DNA of 64,000 nt from CAZZBK01 sp964652155 (GTDB taxonomy: Bacteria > Planctomycetota > Planctomycetia > Pirellulales > PNKZ01): positions 1-64,000 of the forward strand of contig CAZZBK010000001.1 in the NCBI GenBank assembly GCA_964652155.1, read 5' to 3'. The notes beneath the pieces were generated by a model. The model was not told the DNA's origin. It worked only from the letters and a program-made list of their open reading frames with translations, and searched no databases. Positions 16,571-25,167 of this stretch are shown in pieces. Numbering within the stretch: position 1 is the stretch's first letter; every line of letters starts with the position of its first letter. A program made the position numbers and the translations under genes.

Positions 16571-19144
16571 CTAGTTTTTCGCGATGGGTGAGCCGCTCTT
16601 CTTTTCGCCGCCGTCGAACTTGAGCAGCCGCTGCGCTTCTTTGAGCACGAAGTCGGCTTTTGTGAACGGCTCGAAACCAATGTCTTGCCAGCGGATTCGG
16701 CCTTGGGCGTCGAGCAGCAACGTGGCATGTAAGGGGATATTTTCAAAGTCGTCGTAAGCTCGCAGGGCGCGGAACGTATCCATTGATGCATCGCTCACCA
16801 AGGGAAACGGATACGTGCCGCTCTTGTCGGCGTCGAGCACCGATTGCTTGAGTGTCTTCACGTCATCGGTGCTGACGGCGAGAAGCGAGATGCCCGCCTT
16901 GGCGAAGTCCTCGGTGAGCGGCTTGAACGCTCGCAGTTGCTCGGCGCAATGCGTACAGCCGGCGCCGAGATAGTAGATCAGCACGAGCGGCTTGCCACGG
17001 AAGGACTTGAGGGCGACGGTCTGGCCATCGGCGTTGGGCAATTCCCAGTCGGGGGCTTCGGTCGCATGCCAGCGGATGGGGCCCAGGGCATCGAGCGCCG
17101 GACGCGAACCAAGGTCCTTGGCCAACGGGAGTGGCTTGCGCCAATCGTCGCCGAGCTTGGCCTCTTGGGCGATGGCTGCCAGCCGCCGAGCGATGGGCGT
17201 GTCGAGGTCGAAGGTGTCGCACAGTTCGCGCAGTTGCTCGAACGCTTTGAGAGCGTCCGATTTTTTGTCGATGCGGTACAAGATGTCAACGTAGTTCGCC
17301 AGCGGCTGGGCCTGCTTAGCCACGGCGTCACGCGCCTCGCGCGCGAGTTGCTCGGCCTTGGTCTTGTCTCCCGCCGCGAGGTTGACTTGAGAAAGAAACT
17401 CTTTGGCCACGGCACCCGCTTTGCCAAAATGCACGAGCGCCTGTTTGGCGTCGCCCGCGGCCAGCGTCTCGTGTCCTTTGATCCACTCGATGGCCTGCTG
17501 CGCGGTATCGACCTTCGCCGTGTGTGTCTTCTCGGCGTCTTTGCGGGCCTTGGTCACCTTGTCGGCCGACTCTTTTTTCTTCTTGGCGTCTTCCTCGGCC
17601 TTGTCCGCGGCCTTGTCGCGTGCCTCTTTCGCTTGTTCGACGAATTTCTCGGCGCTGGCGAGCAACGCTTTCGCCCGGTCTGGCTGCTTGGTTTGCCAAG
17701 CCGCGGCGGCCAGCAATCGCACGCGCGGCAATTCGTCGGCCGCCTCGGTGAGCGCATCGAGATAGCCCCCCGCGTCGAGCTCAAAGGCCTCGTCCCATAA
17801 CTCGAAGCGACTCAGCACTTCGATCAACCGCGTGCGGCCGAGCGAACTGGTCCCGCGCTTGCCGCCGCTCAGCATGTTCGTGCGTGGATGCCGGGGCATC
17901 TCGATCATGTTCTTGGCCAACTCGAGCGCCCGGTGCGCCTGGCCCGTGTAGCTCAGGTTGCGTATTTGCCACTCATGGTTGTGGGCGTAATTGTGAATTT
18001 CGTCGGGCATGACTCGGAAGCGCATCATGTAGGCGTGATCGACGCGCGCGGCGGCTTCCTGTTGCCAGATCGCGTCAGCATAGCGCTGCAAATTCGAGTA
18101 GGTGTGCCCCGGCATGTGCCACATATGGGCAATGCCCGGCGCCGACTGACCACCCTTGGCTGCCGACGTGAGCGCGCGGGCGGGCTTTTCACTGTCCCAC
18201 AAGTGAATGCGGTAGTGATGCACGGGGTGCATCGGGTTGACGGCGAGCACCTCGCGGGCCAGTGCGTCAATCGCTTCGTGCGAGCCGATCGGCACTCCGC
18301 GGCCGTTATTAAGCCAAGCGGCGAGCACCAACATGGCCTTGGCCTCGATATCGGTGGGATACTCGTGGCTGATCGCTTCGAGGCGGCGGACATACTGCCT
18401 GCGGCGGTCCGCATCCGTCTTCTTGCTGTCCTTGTAGAACTCGTCGAGCGCTTCGATCCAGAGCCGCTCGCGCGGGCTGGCTTTGTCTTTGCGCTTGGCC
18501 GCCTCGGCAATAAAGCCCTTGGCTCGTTTATCGTTGTTGATGTTGGCCAACGCCATGCCCCAGTAAGCAATGGCACAATCGGGGTCATAGTACGCGGCCA
18601 TGCGAAACGAGCGTTCCGCCTCGAAGTACCAAAAGCCGTGCAGTTGGCCGAGCCCTTGATCGACGAACGCCTGGACGTTGGCGTGCTTGCTGGTCACCGG
18701 AAAGTGCACAAGCCCGCAACCGTCGATGAGCAAGGCCGCCTGTCGAGGCCCTTCGTTAAAGGTCTCGCCGTGCGACGAGTGACCGGCCAGCGGACCAGGG
18801 GCCGGATTGTCGATCGACGGTTCGGCGGGCGTCGCCTTAGGCGCGTCGGTCTTGGGCGCGTCGGTCTTNNNNNNNNNNNNNNNNNNNNNNNNNNNNNNNN
18901 NNNNNNNNNNNNNNNNNNNNNNNNNNNNNNNNNNNNNNNNNNNNNNNNNNNNNNNNNNNNNNNNNNNNGGCGCGTCGGTCTTGGGCGCGTCGGTCTTAGG
19001 CGCGTCGGTCTTAGGCGCGTCGGTGTTGGCGGGGGTTGTTTTCGGTGGCGGAGCCACCGGCTTGGGGGCTGACTTGGAATCTTCGGCTGCGTAAATCGCA
19101 GCGGCAAATCCAATACTCAACACAAACACAACGAGCCGAGTCAT
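16571..19144 (-). CDS. secreted TPR protein with C-terminal redoxin domain (interrupted by an N gap)
   Basis: A signal peptide (MTRLVVFVLSIGFAAAIYAA) is followed by a low-complexity KTDAP repeat, a long helical TPR region with family motifs (HGFWYFEAERSFRMAAY, MWHMPGHTYSNLQRYADAIW, EIHNYAHNHEWQIRNL), a charged coiled-coil stretch (about 560-600), and a thioredoxin-like AhpC/TSA domain at the C-terminus. The redoxin domain has APDWELPNADGQTVALKSFR and the CxxC motif GCTHCAEQL. It may be a periplasmic thiol-redox protein bound to a partner by its TPRs. The assembly gap lies inside the repeat, so the true length is unknown. The redoxin half is intact. Confidence 0.85.
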   Translation of the reverse strand: MTRLVVFVLSIGFAAAIYAAEDSKSAPKPVAPPPKTTPANTDAPKTDAPKTDAPKTDAXXXXXXXXXXXXXXXXXXXXXXXXXXXXXXXXXXKTDAPKTDAPKATPAEPSIDNPAPGPLAGHSSHGETFNEGPRQAALLIDGCGLVHFPVTSKHANVQAFVDQGLGQLHGFWYFEAERSFRMAAYYDPDCAIAYWGMALANINNDKRAKGFIAEAAKRKDKASPRERLWIEALDEFYKDSKKTDADRRRQYVRRLEAISHEYPTDIEAKAMLVLAAWLNNGRGVPIGSHEAIDALAREVLAVNPMHPVHHYRIHLWDSEKPARALTSAAKGGQSAPGIAHMWHMPGHTYSNLQRYADAIWQQEAAARVDHAYMMRFRVMPDEIHNYAHNHEWQIRNLSYTGQAHRALELAKNMIEMPRHPRTNMLSGGKRGTSSLGRTRLIEVLSRFELWDEAFELDAGGYLDALTEAADELPRVRLLAAAAWQTKQPDRAKALLASAEKFVEQAKEARDKAADKAEEDAKKKKESADKVTKARKDAEKTHTAKVDTAQQAIEWIKGHETLAAGDAKQALVHFGKAGAVAKEFLSQVNLAAGDKTKAEQLAREARDAVAKQAQPLANYVDILYRIDKKSDALKAFEQLRELCDTFDLDTPIARRLAAIAQEAKLGDDWRKPLPLAKDLGSRPALDALGPIRWHATEAPDWELPNADGQTVALKSFRGKPLVLIYYLGAGCTHCAEQLRAFKPLTEDFAKAGISLLAVSTDDVKTLKQSVLDADKSGTYPFPLVSDASMDTFRALRAYDDFENIPLHATLLLDAQGRIRWQDIGFEPFTKADFVLKEAQRLLKFDGGEKKSGSPIAKN
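18836..19025. repeat. 15-bp tandem repeat coding for K-T-D-A-P
   Basis: Copies of a 15-base unit (GGCGCGTCGGTCTTG/A on the plus strand) stand on both sides of the N gap: about two and a half on the left and about four on the right. They encode repeated KTDAP on the minus strand. The copy number is unknown because the gap falls in the array. Confidence 0.9.
18869..18968. other. assembly gap of exactly 100 N
   Basis: One hundred consecutive N bases interrupt the tandem repeat. The round number suggests a placeholder rather than a measured length. The reading frame is the same on both sides only if the true length is compatible. Confidence 0.98.
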
Positions 19145-19264
19145 GGCGATGGCCTAATTCAAAGGGGAGTGAACTGCGCTAATCCACAAGCCTCACGGGG
19201 CGAGGCCGTTCTGACATGATCGCGTTTCGAGGCGGGGAGAGCAAACGTTGGGGTGGGTCACAGG

Positions 19265-21811
19265 CTAAGGTGTGCGGGTCGCGCTGACCGGTAGGGGAGC
19301 GCCGAGCGTGTCGCCGTTGGCTTTGAAGCCGCCGCCGTCCACGTCGACATAAATCGGATTGCTGACCGCGAACGGCTTGTCCTTCGCACGATCGGGTCCC
19401 CGGACGGGGCCATGTGTCGAGTTCGTGCCGGCCGCTACCACAATAATGTGCTCATCGGCCTTGAGCCGCAACGGAATTTTCTGATCGAACTTGACGACCC
19501 CGCCCTGGAATTTCTGCGGCGTCTTGTCGCGCGTGAAGTTCAAGTCGGGCTCAGCTCGACCCGATACGAGCACTTGCACCCGATCGATATCAAACCAGTT
19601 TGGGCATTGCACCCTGACGGCCAGGGTGCATTCACCGCTGGGAGCCTGAATGTCGGCCCCCACGGTCCCCTTGGAGCGCTCGCCCCCGCCGGCCGCCTCC
19701 AGGAACACCTCCAGATAGGGACCGGTCGTCATGATGATCTCGCCCTGCTTGACGGCGCGCACCATCTCGGCAGTCGTGATCCGGGCCGGGTCGTCGGTCG
19801 AACTGCGGAGGTAAATCCGCAAAAAGCCCGAGCCGTGGAAATTATAGTGGGCGTCGGTGTTGACCACCCCTGGCAAACGGTAGCCCTGGTTGAGCAGTTG
19901 CAGCCAGTTGAACATGCGGTTGTTGGTCTTTCGGCCCGTCGCGCCGATCATGGGCGCGTCGAAGATCGTCTGCGGCGGGTGGATTTCGATGCAGTCAAGA
20001 TACTTGAACATCTTGCGGTAGCCGCCGTCGGGACTACCATCGCCGTCGCGATCGTAAAAGACGTGACCGATGTCCGGGTGATTTTGTTCGATGACCTTCT
20101 CGCTCTGTCCGTCCCACAGGGCGAGCCGTTCGACCTTACCCTCGACGTCGGCGTCGGACAGCGGCGCGCCGTTGTCTTGCACGCGCGGCTTGAGCACAAA
20201 CGGAAATGCGTTGTGGTGATTCACATCGCCCGGCAAATCGGTGAGCTCGATGCCGATGCAGGTGGCGAGCAGGTGCTGCGCCTTGAGCCGCTGCAAATGC
20301 TCGTCGTAGGATGAAAAGCGGTTGTGCTCGGTGCAGGGGGCAAACTCGATATGCTCGCAGAGCAAGTTGAGCACGCGCCCTAATTGACTAGCGGTATTGT
20401 CACCCGACGGACTCGAGTGACTGTGAAAATCGGAGCTGATCCAGCCGGGCGTATTGACGCTGCGGACCAGCGTGGCCGTGAGGGGCGTCTCCTTGCCGCG
20501 CGCCACGTCGATTGTCTTGAACACGGCATCGTGTTCGCTGCCGTAGCTGACGATGCACTCATACTGCCCGGGAGCAAGCAGGACGCGGAACTCGCCATCG
20601 TGGCTGTAGTACACGTTCTGCACGCCATGTTCGCCGCTGGCATGATTAAAGAACGGCGACTGGGTCTCTCCCACGCCGCGGAACTCGACCTTGCATGGGG
20701 TGGGACGAAGGGCGTCGTTGGTGATCTTGGCCACCACCGTGCCCGGCAAGGGCAAGGTGACCCGCTGCGTGCCTGGGCGCAACTCGATGAGTTGCTCGCC
20801 GTGCGCTTCGGACTCGACCTGAGCACGAAACGCACCGTCAGGCAGGGCAAACGTGAGCTTGCCATCGGCGCCGGTCCGTGCCGTGCCGTAGGTTTGGTCG
20901 TCGGCCAAAATTTCAACGTCGGCCGCGGCAACAGCTCGGCCAGCCGCGTCGACCACTTCCAGCGTGACGCTTTCTTGCGACTCATGAGCGAGCCGCTTGG
21001 CGACTTGCCGCAGGTGCAAATGACTACTGGCTGGAAACAGCCGCCGGGTGAGCCGCAAGGTTGCCCCGGCTTGCAACACGGCCTTGTTCTGATCGTCGAT
21101 CGGGAAAAAGAGCCGTTGGCCACGCCGATCGGGCGCGCCCACGTCCATCGCGACGCCATCGGCCAAAACGCCATAGGCCTGCCCCCACCATTTGTCATAC
21201 ACCCAGAACAGGTTCGTCTCACCGTCATCGACGCGCGAAAAGCTGTTGTCGGCGCGGATCTCGTCGAACAGTTCGAACTCGATGGCCTTGTCGCTGGGAT
21301 TGCGATAGATCGTCTCAATATGCACATACGACCAGTCGTCGGCGAGCGTGTATTGCACCTCGGCCTCGGGAAAGCCCTTACCCCCTTCGGCTTTGCAGCT
21401 CAGACTTACTTCCTCGGCTTTGACATGCGCCTTGGCCGGGTCGGTGACGAGCGGGTTGGCCCCGTCGATCGGAATGACCTCAACGTGGCGCCAGTCCATT
21501 GTCTTGCCGCCCGGGTAGTACGCGCTGAGTTGGTCATTGGGCTGCTGTGAGCTGGTGAGATCGATGATCGCGCCGCCTGTGTTGCGGACGGTCATGTTGG
21601 CGTGTCGCCCCGCGATGGGCCGCGCGATGACGACCATGATGTGCTCGTTGCGGAGCACGAAGTCGCCATAGATCCGATCGGCTTCCTTGCCCGAGGGGGC
21701 AAAGCGATCCCAGGTCTGTGCGGTGAGCGTGACCAACTCGGCGGCGTGGCTCGCCCCGCTGCTGGCGAACAACGAGGTGACGACGAGTACAATCGTCCGT
21801 AAGGAGCGCAT
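19265..21811 (-). CDS. CehA/McbA-like PHP-domain metallohydrolase, secreted
   Basis: An 848-residue exported protein beginning with a signal peptide (MRSLRTIVLVVTSLFASSGA). The N-terminal half is beta-rich, with carboxypeptidase-regulatory-like repeats around residues 290-380 (LEVVDAAGRAVAAADVEILA). The C-terminal half is a PHP-type metal-dependent hydrolase: SDFHSHSSPSGDN supplies the HxH metal ligands, FAPCTEHNRF the EH pair, and GVVNTDAHYNFHGSG the late DxH. CehA itself hydrolyses a carbamate ester, but the family is broad and the substrate is unknown. A longer frame starting 87 bases upstream was rejected because the signal peptide begins here. Confidence 0.85.
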   Translation of the reverse strand: MRSLRTIVLVVTSLFASSGASHAAELVTLTAQTWDRFAPSGKEADRIYGDFVLRNEHIMVVIARPIAGRHANMTVRNTGGAIIDLTSSQQPNDQLSAYYPGGKTMDWRHVEVIPIDGANPLVTDPAKAHVKAEEVSLSCKAEGGKGFPEAEVQYTLADDWSYVHIETIYRNPSDKAIEFELFDEIRADNSFSRVDDGETNLFWVYDKWWGQAYGVLADGVAMDVGAPDRRGQRLFFPIDDQNKAVLQAGATLRLTRRLFPASSHLHLRQVAKRLAHESQESVTLEVVDAAGRAVAAADVEILADDQTYGTARTGADGKLTFALPDGAFRAQVESEAHGEQLIELRPGTQRVTLPLPGTVVAKITNDALRPTPCKVEFRGVGETQSPFFNHASGEHGVQNVYYSHDGEFRVLLAPGQYECIVSYGSEHDAVFKTIDVARGKETPLTATLVRSVNTPGWISSDFHSHSSPSGDNTASQLGRVLNLLCEHIEFAPCTEHNRFSSYDEHLQRLKAQHLLATCIGIELTDLPGDVNHHNAFPFVLKPRVQDNGAPLSDADVEGKVERLALWDGQSEKVIEQNHPDIGHVFYDRDGDGSPDGGYRKMFKYLDCIEIHPPQTIFDAPMIGATGRKTNNRMFNWLQLLNQGYRLPGVVNTDAHYNFHGSGFLRIYLRSSTDDPARITTAEMVRAVKQGEIIMTTGPYLEVFLEAAGGGERSKGTVGADIQAPSGECTLAVRVQCPNWFDIDRVQVLVSGRAEPDLNFTRDKTPQKFQGGVVKFDQKIPLRLKADEHIIVVAAGTNSTHGPVRGPDRAKDKPFAVSNPIYVDVDGGGFKANGDTLGAPLPVSATRTP

Positions 21812-22014
21812 GGGTGGGCCGCCTGATGCGAAGTACTGCAATCGATCCGGAACGAGAGGGTGTCCTAGCATGGTCGCGGAGCAGCGCCGAGGCGTCAAGC
21901 ATTTTCGTCTCGAACTGGTCGTTCCCCACCAGGCCGATTAGACTGCCCAGGTCGGGAAAGACGGCATAGGCCGGGTAACCCGAGGGTATCTGCCCATGAT
22001 CGAGGCGCAAAATC

Positions 22015-23379
22015 ATGTATCGCATCCAAGTCTGGTCGTTGGTGCTGAGCGTTGGATTCGTTTGGAGCACGGCCGTCGCCAGGGCTGGTGATCTCGTCCC
22101 GATCGGTCTCGCGGCGCAGGACATTACCCCCGGCTACCCGGTACGCCTGACGGGCTATAGCAGCCGCCAGAATGAGAGCGAGGGGGTCGAACAGCATTTG
22201 TTCGCCAAGGCGCTGGCGATAGGCACCGACGCCGACCTCGCGGTATTCGTCACGTTCGATGGCCTGGGCATCGCCGCCGATCAGACCGAAGTCATCGCCA
22301 GCCAGCTTCACAAACGCTTCGGTCTCAAACGAGATCGACTCGCCATCTGCGCGTCGCACACGCACACGGGGCCCTATATTCGCGGCGTGGGGACGTTGAT
22401 CTTCGACCCGCCCTTGCCCGAGGAACATCGTGCCCATAGCGAACAATACCGTCGCGAACTGACCGACAACTTGGCCCGAGTCGCCTCAATGGCGATCGAG
22501 CGTCGACGGCCTGGCACATTGTCCTGGGCGCGGGGCGAGGTGAAATTCGCCGTCAATCGGCGTGTGCTCAAGGAGGGAAAATGGACCGGCTTTGGCGTCG
22601 CAAGCGACGGGAGAGTCGATCACGCGCTCAGCGTGCTTGCCGTGCATCACGCGGGCAAATTGTCGGGCATCCTGGTGAACTACGCTTGTCACTGCACCAC
22701 GCTGGGGCCTCGTTTCAATCGCATCTGCGGCGACTGGGCCGGCTACGCTCAGGAACAAATCGAGAAAGAGCATCCCGGCTGCGTGGGGATGGTCGCGATT
22801 GGGTGCGGAGCCGACGCCAATCCCGACCCGCGTGACAAAGGGGACGCCATCGAGTTGTGCCGCCAGCATGGGGCGGCGATCGCGAATGAGGTTCGCCGAC
22901 TGCTCACCGGAGAGTGGCTCCCCTTAACCGCGCCATTGACCAGCGCCGCGGAGCCGATCGAGTTGCCGTTTGCACCGCTGCCCTCGCGCGATGAGTACGA
23001 GCGCCGCACGCAGCTGCGTGGGCCCATCGCCTGGCACGCGCGAGCGCAATTGGAACGGCTCGATCGGGGCGAGAAATTGCCCACCGCGCTCCCGTATCGC
23101 GTGCAGGTGTGGAAGTTTGGTCAGCAGTTGACCCTGGTGTTTTTGCCCGGCGAGGTGGTCGTCGACTACGTGATGCGATTGCAGCGCGAGCTCCCCAGCG
23201 AGCGGCTCTGGATCACCGCCTACGCCAACGACTGCCCCTGCTACATTGCCAGCAAACGGGTGTTGGCCGAAGGGGGCTACGAAGCCGACAACTCGATGTA
23301 CTACTACGATCGACCGACCCGATTTGCCAGCGAGGTCGAGGACCTCATTGTCTCCACCGTCACGAAGTTGGCGAAGTGA
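22015..23379 (+). CDS. neutral/alkaline ceramidase-like hydrolase, secreted
   Basis: A 454-residue protein with a signal peptide (MYRIQVWSLVLSVGFVWSTA) and the N-terminal segment of bacterial ceramidase-like enzymes: LAAQDITPGYPVRLTGYSSR, FVTFDGLGIAADQ and the metal/active-site segment ASHTHTGPYI. Further family marks are NYACHCTTLGP, GDWAGYAQE, GCGADANPDPR and the late FLPGEVVVDY and WITAYANDCPCY. True ceramidases hydrolyse N-acyl sphingosine, but planctomycete members form large families of unproved substrate. GAGG lies nine bases before the ATG. It diverges from the PHP hydrolase across 203 bp, which suggests shared control. Confidence 0.87.
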   Translation: MYRIQVWSLVLSVGFVWSTAVARAGDLVPIGLAAQDITPGYPVRLTGYSSRQNESEGVEQHLFAKALAIGTDADLAVFVTFDGLGIAADQTEVIASQLHKRFGLKRDRLAICASHTHTGPYIRGVGTLIFDPPLPEEHRAHSEQYRRELTDNLARVASMAIERRRPGTLSWARGEVKFAVNRRVLKEGKWTGFGVASDGRVDHALSVLAVHHAGKLSGILVNYACHCTTLGPRFNRICGDWAGYAQEQIEKEHPGCVGMVAIGCGADANPDPRDKGDAIELCRQHGAAIANEVRRLLTGEWLPLTAPLTSAAEPIELPFAPLPSRDEYERRTQLRGPIAWHARAQLERLDRGEKLPTALPYRVQVWKFGQQLTLVFLPGEVVVDYVMRLQRELPSERLWITAYANDCPCYIASKRVLAEGGYEADNSMYYYDRPTRFASEVEDLIVSTVTKLAK

Positions 23380-23398
23380 GACCGGAGAGCGGAGTGAG

Positions 23399-23923
23399 TC
23401 AGATTAGGGCTAAGAACAACTCGCGGTAGGATTGGGCGATCAGATCGAGGTCGTGAATCTGAAACTGTTCACGAAGCAGGGCGAGTTGCGCATGTCCGTC
23501 GGCATCCGTGAGTGACTCGCTCAGCACGGCCTCGAACTCGATGAACGTGCCGAGCCCCACGACCTGGTCCAAGTGAATACGCACGTTCTGATACAGGTAT
23601 ATCTGGCGCTGCTTGTCCACGACCACCTCAATGCCGTAGGCTGCTTCGAGCGCAGCCTTCAATGCCTCCGCCGAGGTGACTTCCACCAGCCGATAGTTGC
23701 TTCCTTTCGGTTCGAGCGTGTCGGGGCGGTCATACCAAATCAGCTGGGCTTGCTGGGCGTCGATCTGCCGCAGCTTGAGTCGGCCGTGATCGCAACGAAA
23801 ATAGGTGTCCATCTGCCGCTGGGTGCCCAGCCGCGCGGTGGCGAGCGTTTCGGACACGTCGAGTGCTTTGGCAAACGACGCCAACCGAGCTTTGAGTTCA
23901 ATGTTACGTCGAGGGGAAGTCAT
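23399..23923 (-). CDS. CYTH domain protein (class IV adenylate cyclase / triphosphatase family)
   Basis: A 174-residue CYTH-fold protein. The hallmark ExK motif is at the start (RRNIELKARL), followed by the basic/acidic strand pattern of the triphosphate tunnel: QMDTYFRCDHGRLKLRQID, YDRPDTLEPKGSNYRLVEV, VVDKQRQIYLYQNVRIHLD and GTFIEFEAVL. Members hydrolyse triphosphates or make cyclic AMP with metal ions. This one resembles the CyaB-like group, but activity cannot be chosen from sequence. The start at MTSPRRNIELK was preferred to one 36 bases upstream. It stands alone between two rightward genes. Confidence 0.85.
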   Translation of the reverse strand: MTSPRRNIELKARLASFAKALDVSETLATARLGTQRQMDTYFRCDHGRLKLRQIDAQQAQLIWYDRPDTLEPKGSNYRLVEVTSAEALKAALEAAYGIEVVVDKQRQIYLYQNVRIHLDQVVGLGTFIEFEAVLSESLTDADGHAQLALLREQFQIHDLDLIAQSYRELFLALI

Positions 23924-24075
23924 GTTGGTTGCGAATGTGAATGTCGCAGGTCGGAGCAAAATTCGGCCAAATGTGGCTATTTTAGCCCGATTGGCTCAAC
24001 TGACGTTCTGTTATGACGGCCCGAGCGGTAGGATGCAAACGTGTCTGACCCGTCGACTTGGATAGGGATGAGGGA

Positions 24076-25161
24076 ATGGGAAAGAGTGACTCCCCCAACG
24101 TGGGACAAATTCGCGCCGTGATGCCGGACTCGGTGCGCCAACGGTACGTCAGTCAGGCGCTGCTGGCGGCTTGGCCAACGCTGGCTCTGTACGTTGGAGC
24201 GGTGCTGCTCACGATCGTCGCGCCCGTCTGGCTGCAGTGGCTGCCGTCTCTGATCGCGGGTTGGTTCTCGGCGATGCTGTTCGTCGTGGGGCATGACGCC
24301 GCGCACGAGGCGTTGACCCCCTATCGATGGCTCAACGGACTCATCGGCCGCTTTGCGCTCTTGCCCGGCTGGCACAACTTCACCGGCTGGGTTCATGCCC
24401 ATAATCATGTGCATCACGGTTGGACCAACTACCGGCCGAAGGATTACGTCTGGGCACCACCGTCTCCCGCGGCGTACAACGCGCAGCCGAGATGGCGAAA
24501 GGCGCTGACCCGGTTCTATCGCAGTGCCTGGGGGTTTGGCGCGTACTATCTGATCGAGATCGTGTTCAAGCGGATCACGCTCGTGCAGCGCGACGTGAAG
24601 AACTCGCATGTCCGCTGGATCTGGCGGCTCGACAACCTGTTTTTGTTCACGGCCATCGGGGCGCAATCGTGGGGCGTGGTCGCGCTGGCGCGACACTGGG
24701 GCGTCGAAACCTCTGCGCCCCTGCTCGTGCTGTGGACCGTCGTCGTGCCGAGCGTGGTCACCTCATACCTGATCGGGTTTGTGACTTACCTGCATCACAC
24801 CCATCCGCAGGTGCCGTGGTTCGACGAGCAAAGCGAGTGGTCGTTCTATCGCGGGCAGATATTGGGCACCACGCACGTCGACTTTGGGCGCGCGTTCAAT
24901 TCGATGTCGCACAACATCATGGAACATACCGCGCATCACGTCGATCCGCGTGTGCCCCTCTATCATCTGATCGAAGCCCAACGGGCGATCGAAAACGTGT
25001 ACGACGCGCTCGTCCATTATCGCTTTTCGCTGCGCGGATTCTTTTACATCCAGCGGGTTTGTCAGTTGTACGACTCGCAGTCGCATCGCTGGATGAGCTA
25101 TCGCGGCGAAGCAACCAGTTCGCAGACATTCGACCGCGAGGCGGAATTAACAACCGCGTAG
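24076..25161 (+). CDS. membrane fatty acid desaturase
   Basis: A membrane di-iron desaturase of about 361 residues with three histidine boxes: HDAAHEAL (from His about 73), HAHNHVHHGW (about 107) and HNIMEHTAHHVDP (about 279), separated by pairs of membrane helices. It should introduce a double bond into acyl chains of membrane lipids or related lipids. The ATG at 24076 was chosen; a TTG 18 bases upstream in the same frame is also possible because AGGG lies between. It converges on topA with six bases between the stops. Confidence 0.88.
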   Translation: MGKSDSPNVGQIRAVMPDSVRQRYVSQALLAAWPTLALYVGAVLLTIVAPVWLQWLPSLIAGWFSAMLFVVGHDAAHEALTPYRWLNGLIGRFALLPGWHNFTGWVHAHNHVHHGWTNYRPKDYVWAPPSPAAYNAQPRWRKALTRFYRSAWGFGAYYLIEIVFKRITLVQRDVKNSHVRWIWRLDNLFLFTAIGAQSWGVVALARHWGVETSAPLLVLWTVVVPSVVTSYLIGFVTYLHHTHPQVPWFDEQSEWSFYRGQILGTTHVDFGRAFNSMSHNIMEHTAHHVDPRVPLYHLIEAQRAIENVYDALVHYRFSLRGFFYIQRVCQLYDSQSHRWMSYRGEATSSQTFDREAELTTA

Positions 25162-25167
25162 GCCGCT

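Noticed and set aside
17888..19072. long plus-strand frame opposite the TPR-redoxin gene
   Set aside because: High third-position G+C opens shadow frames; this one is low in complexity, has no start signal, and crosses the N gap.
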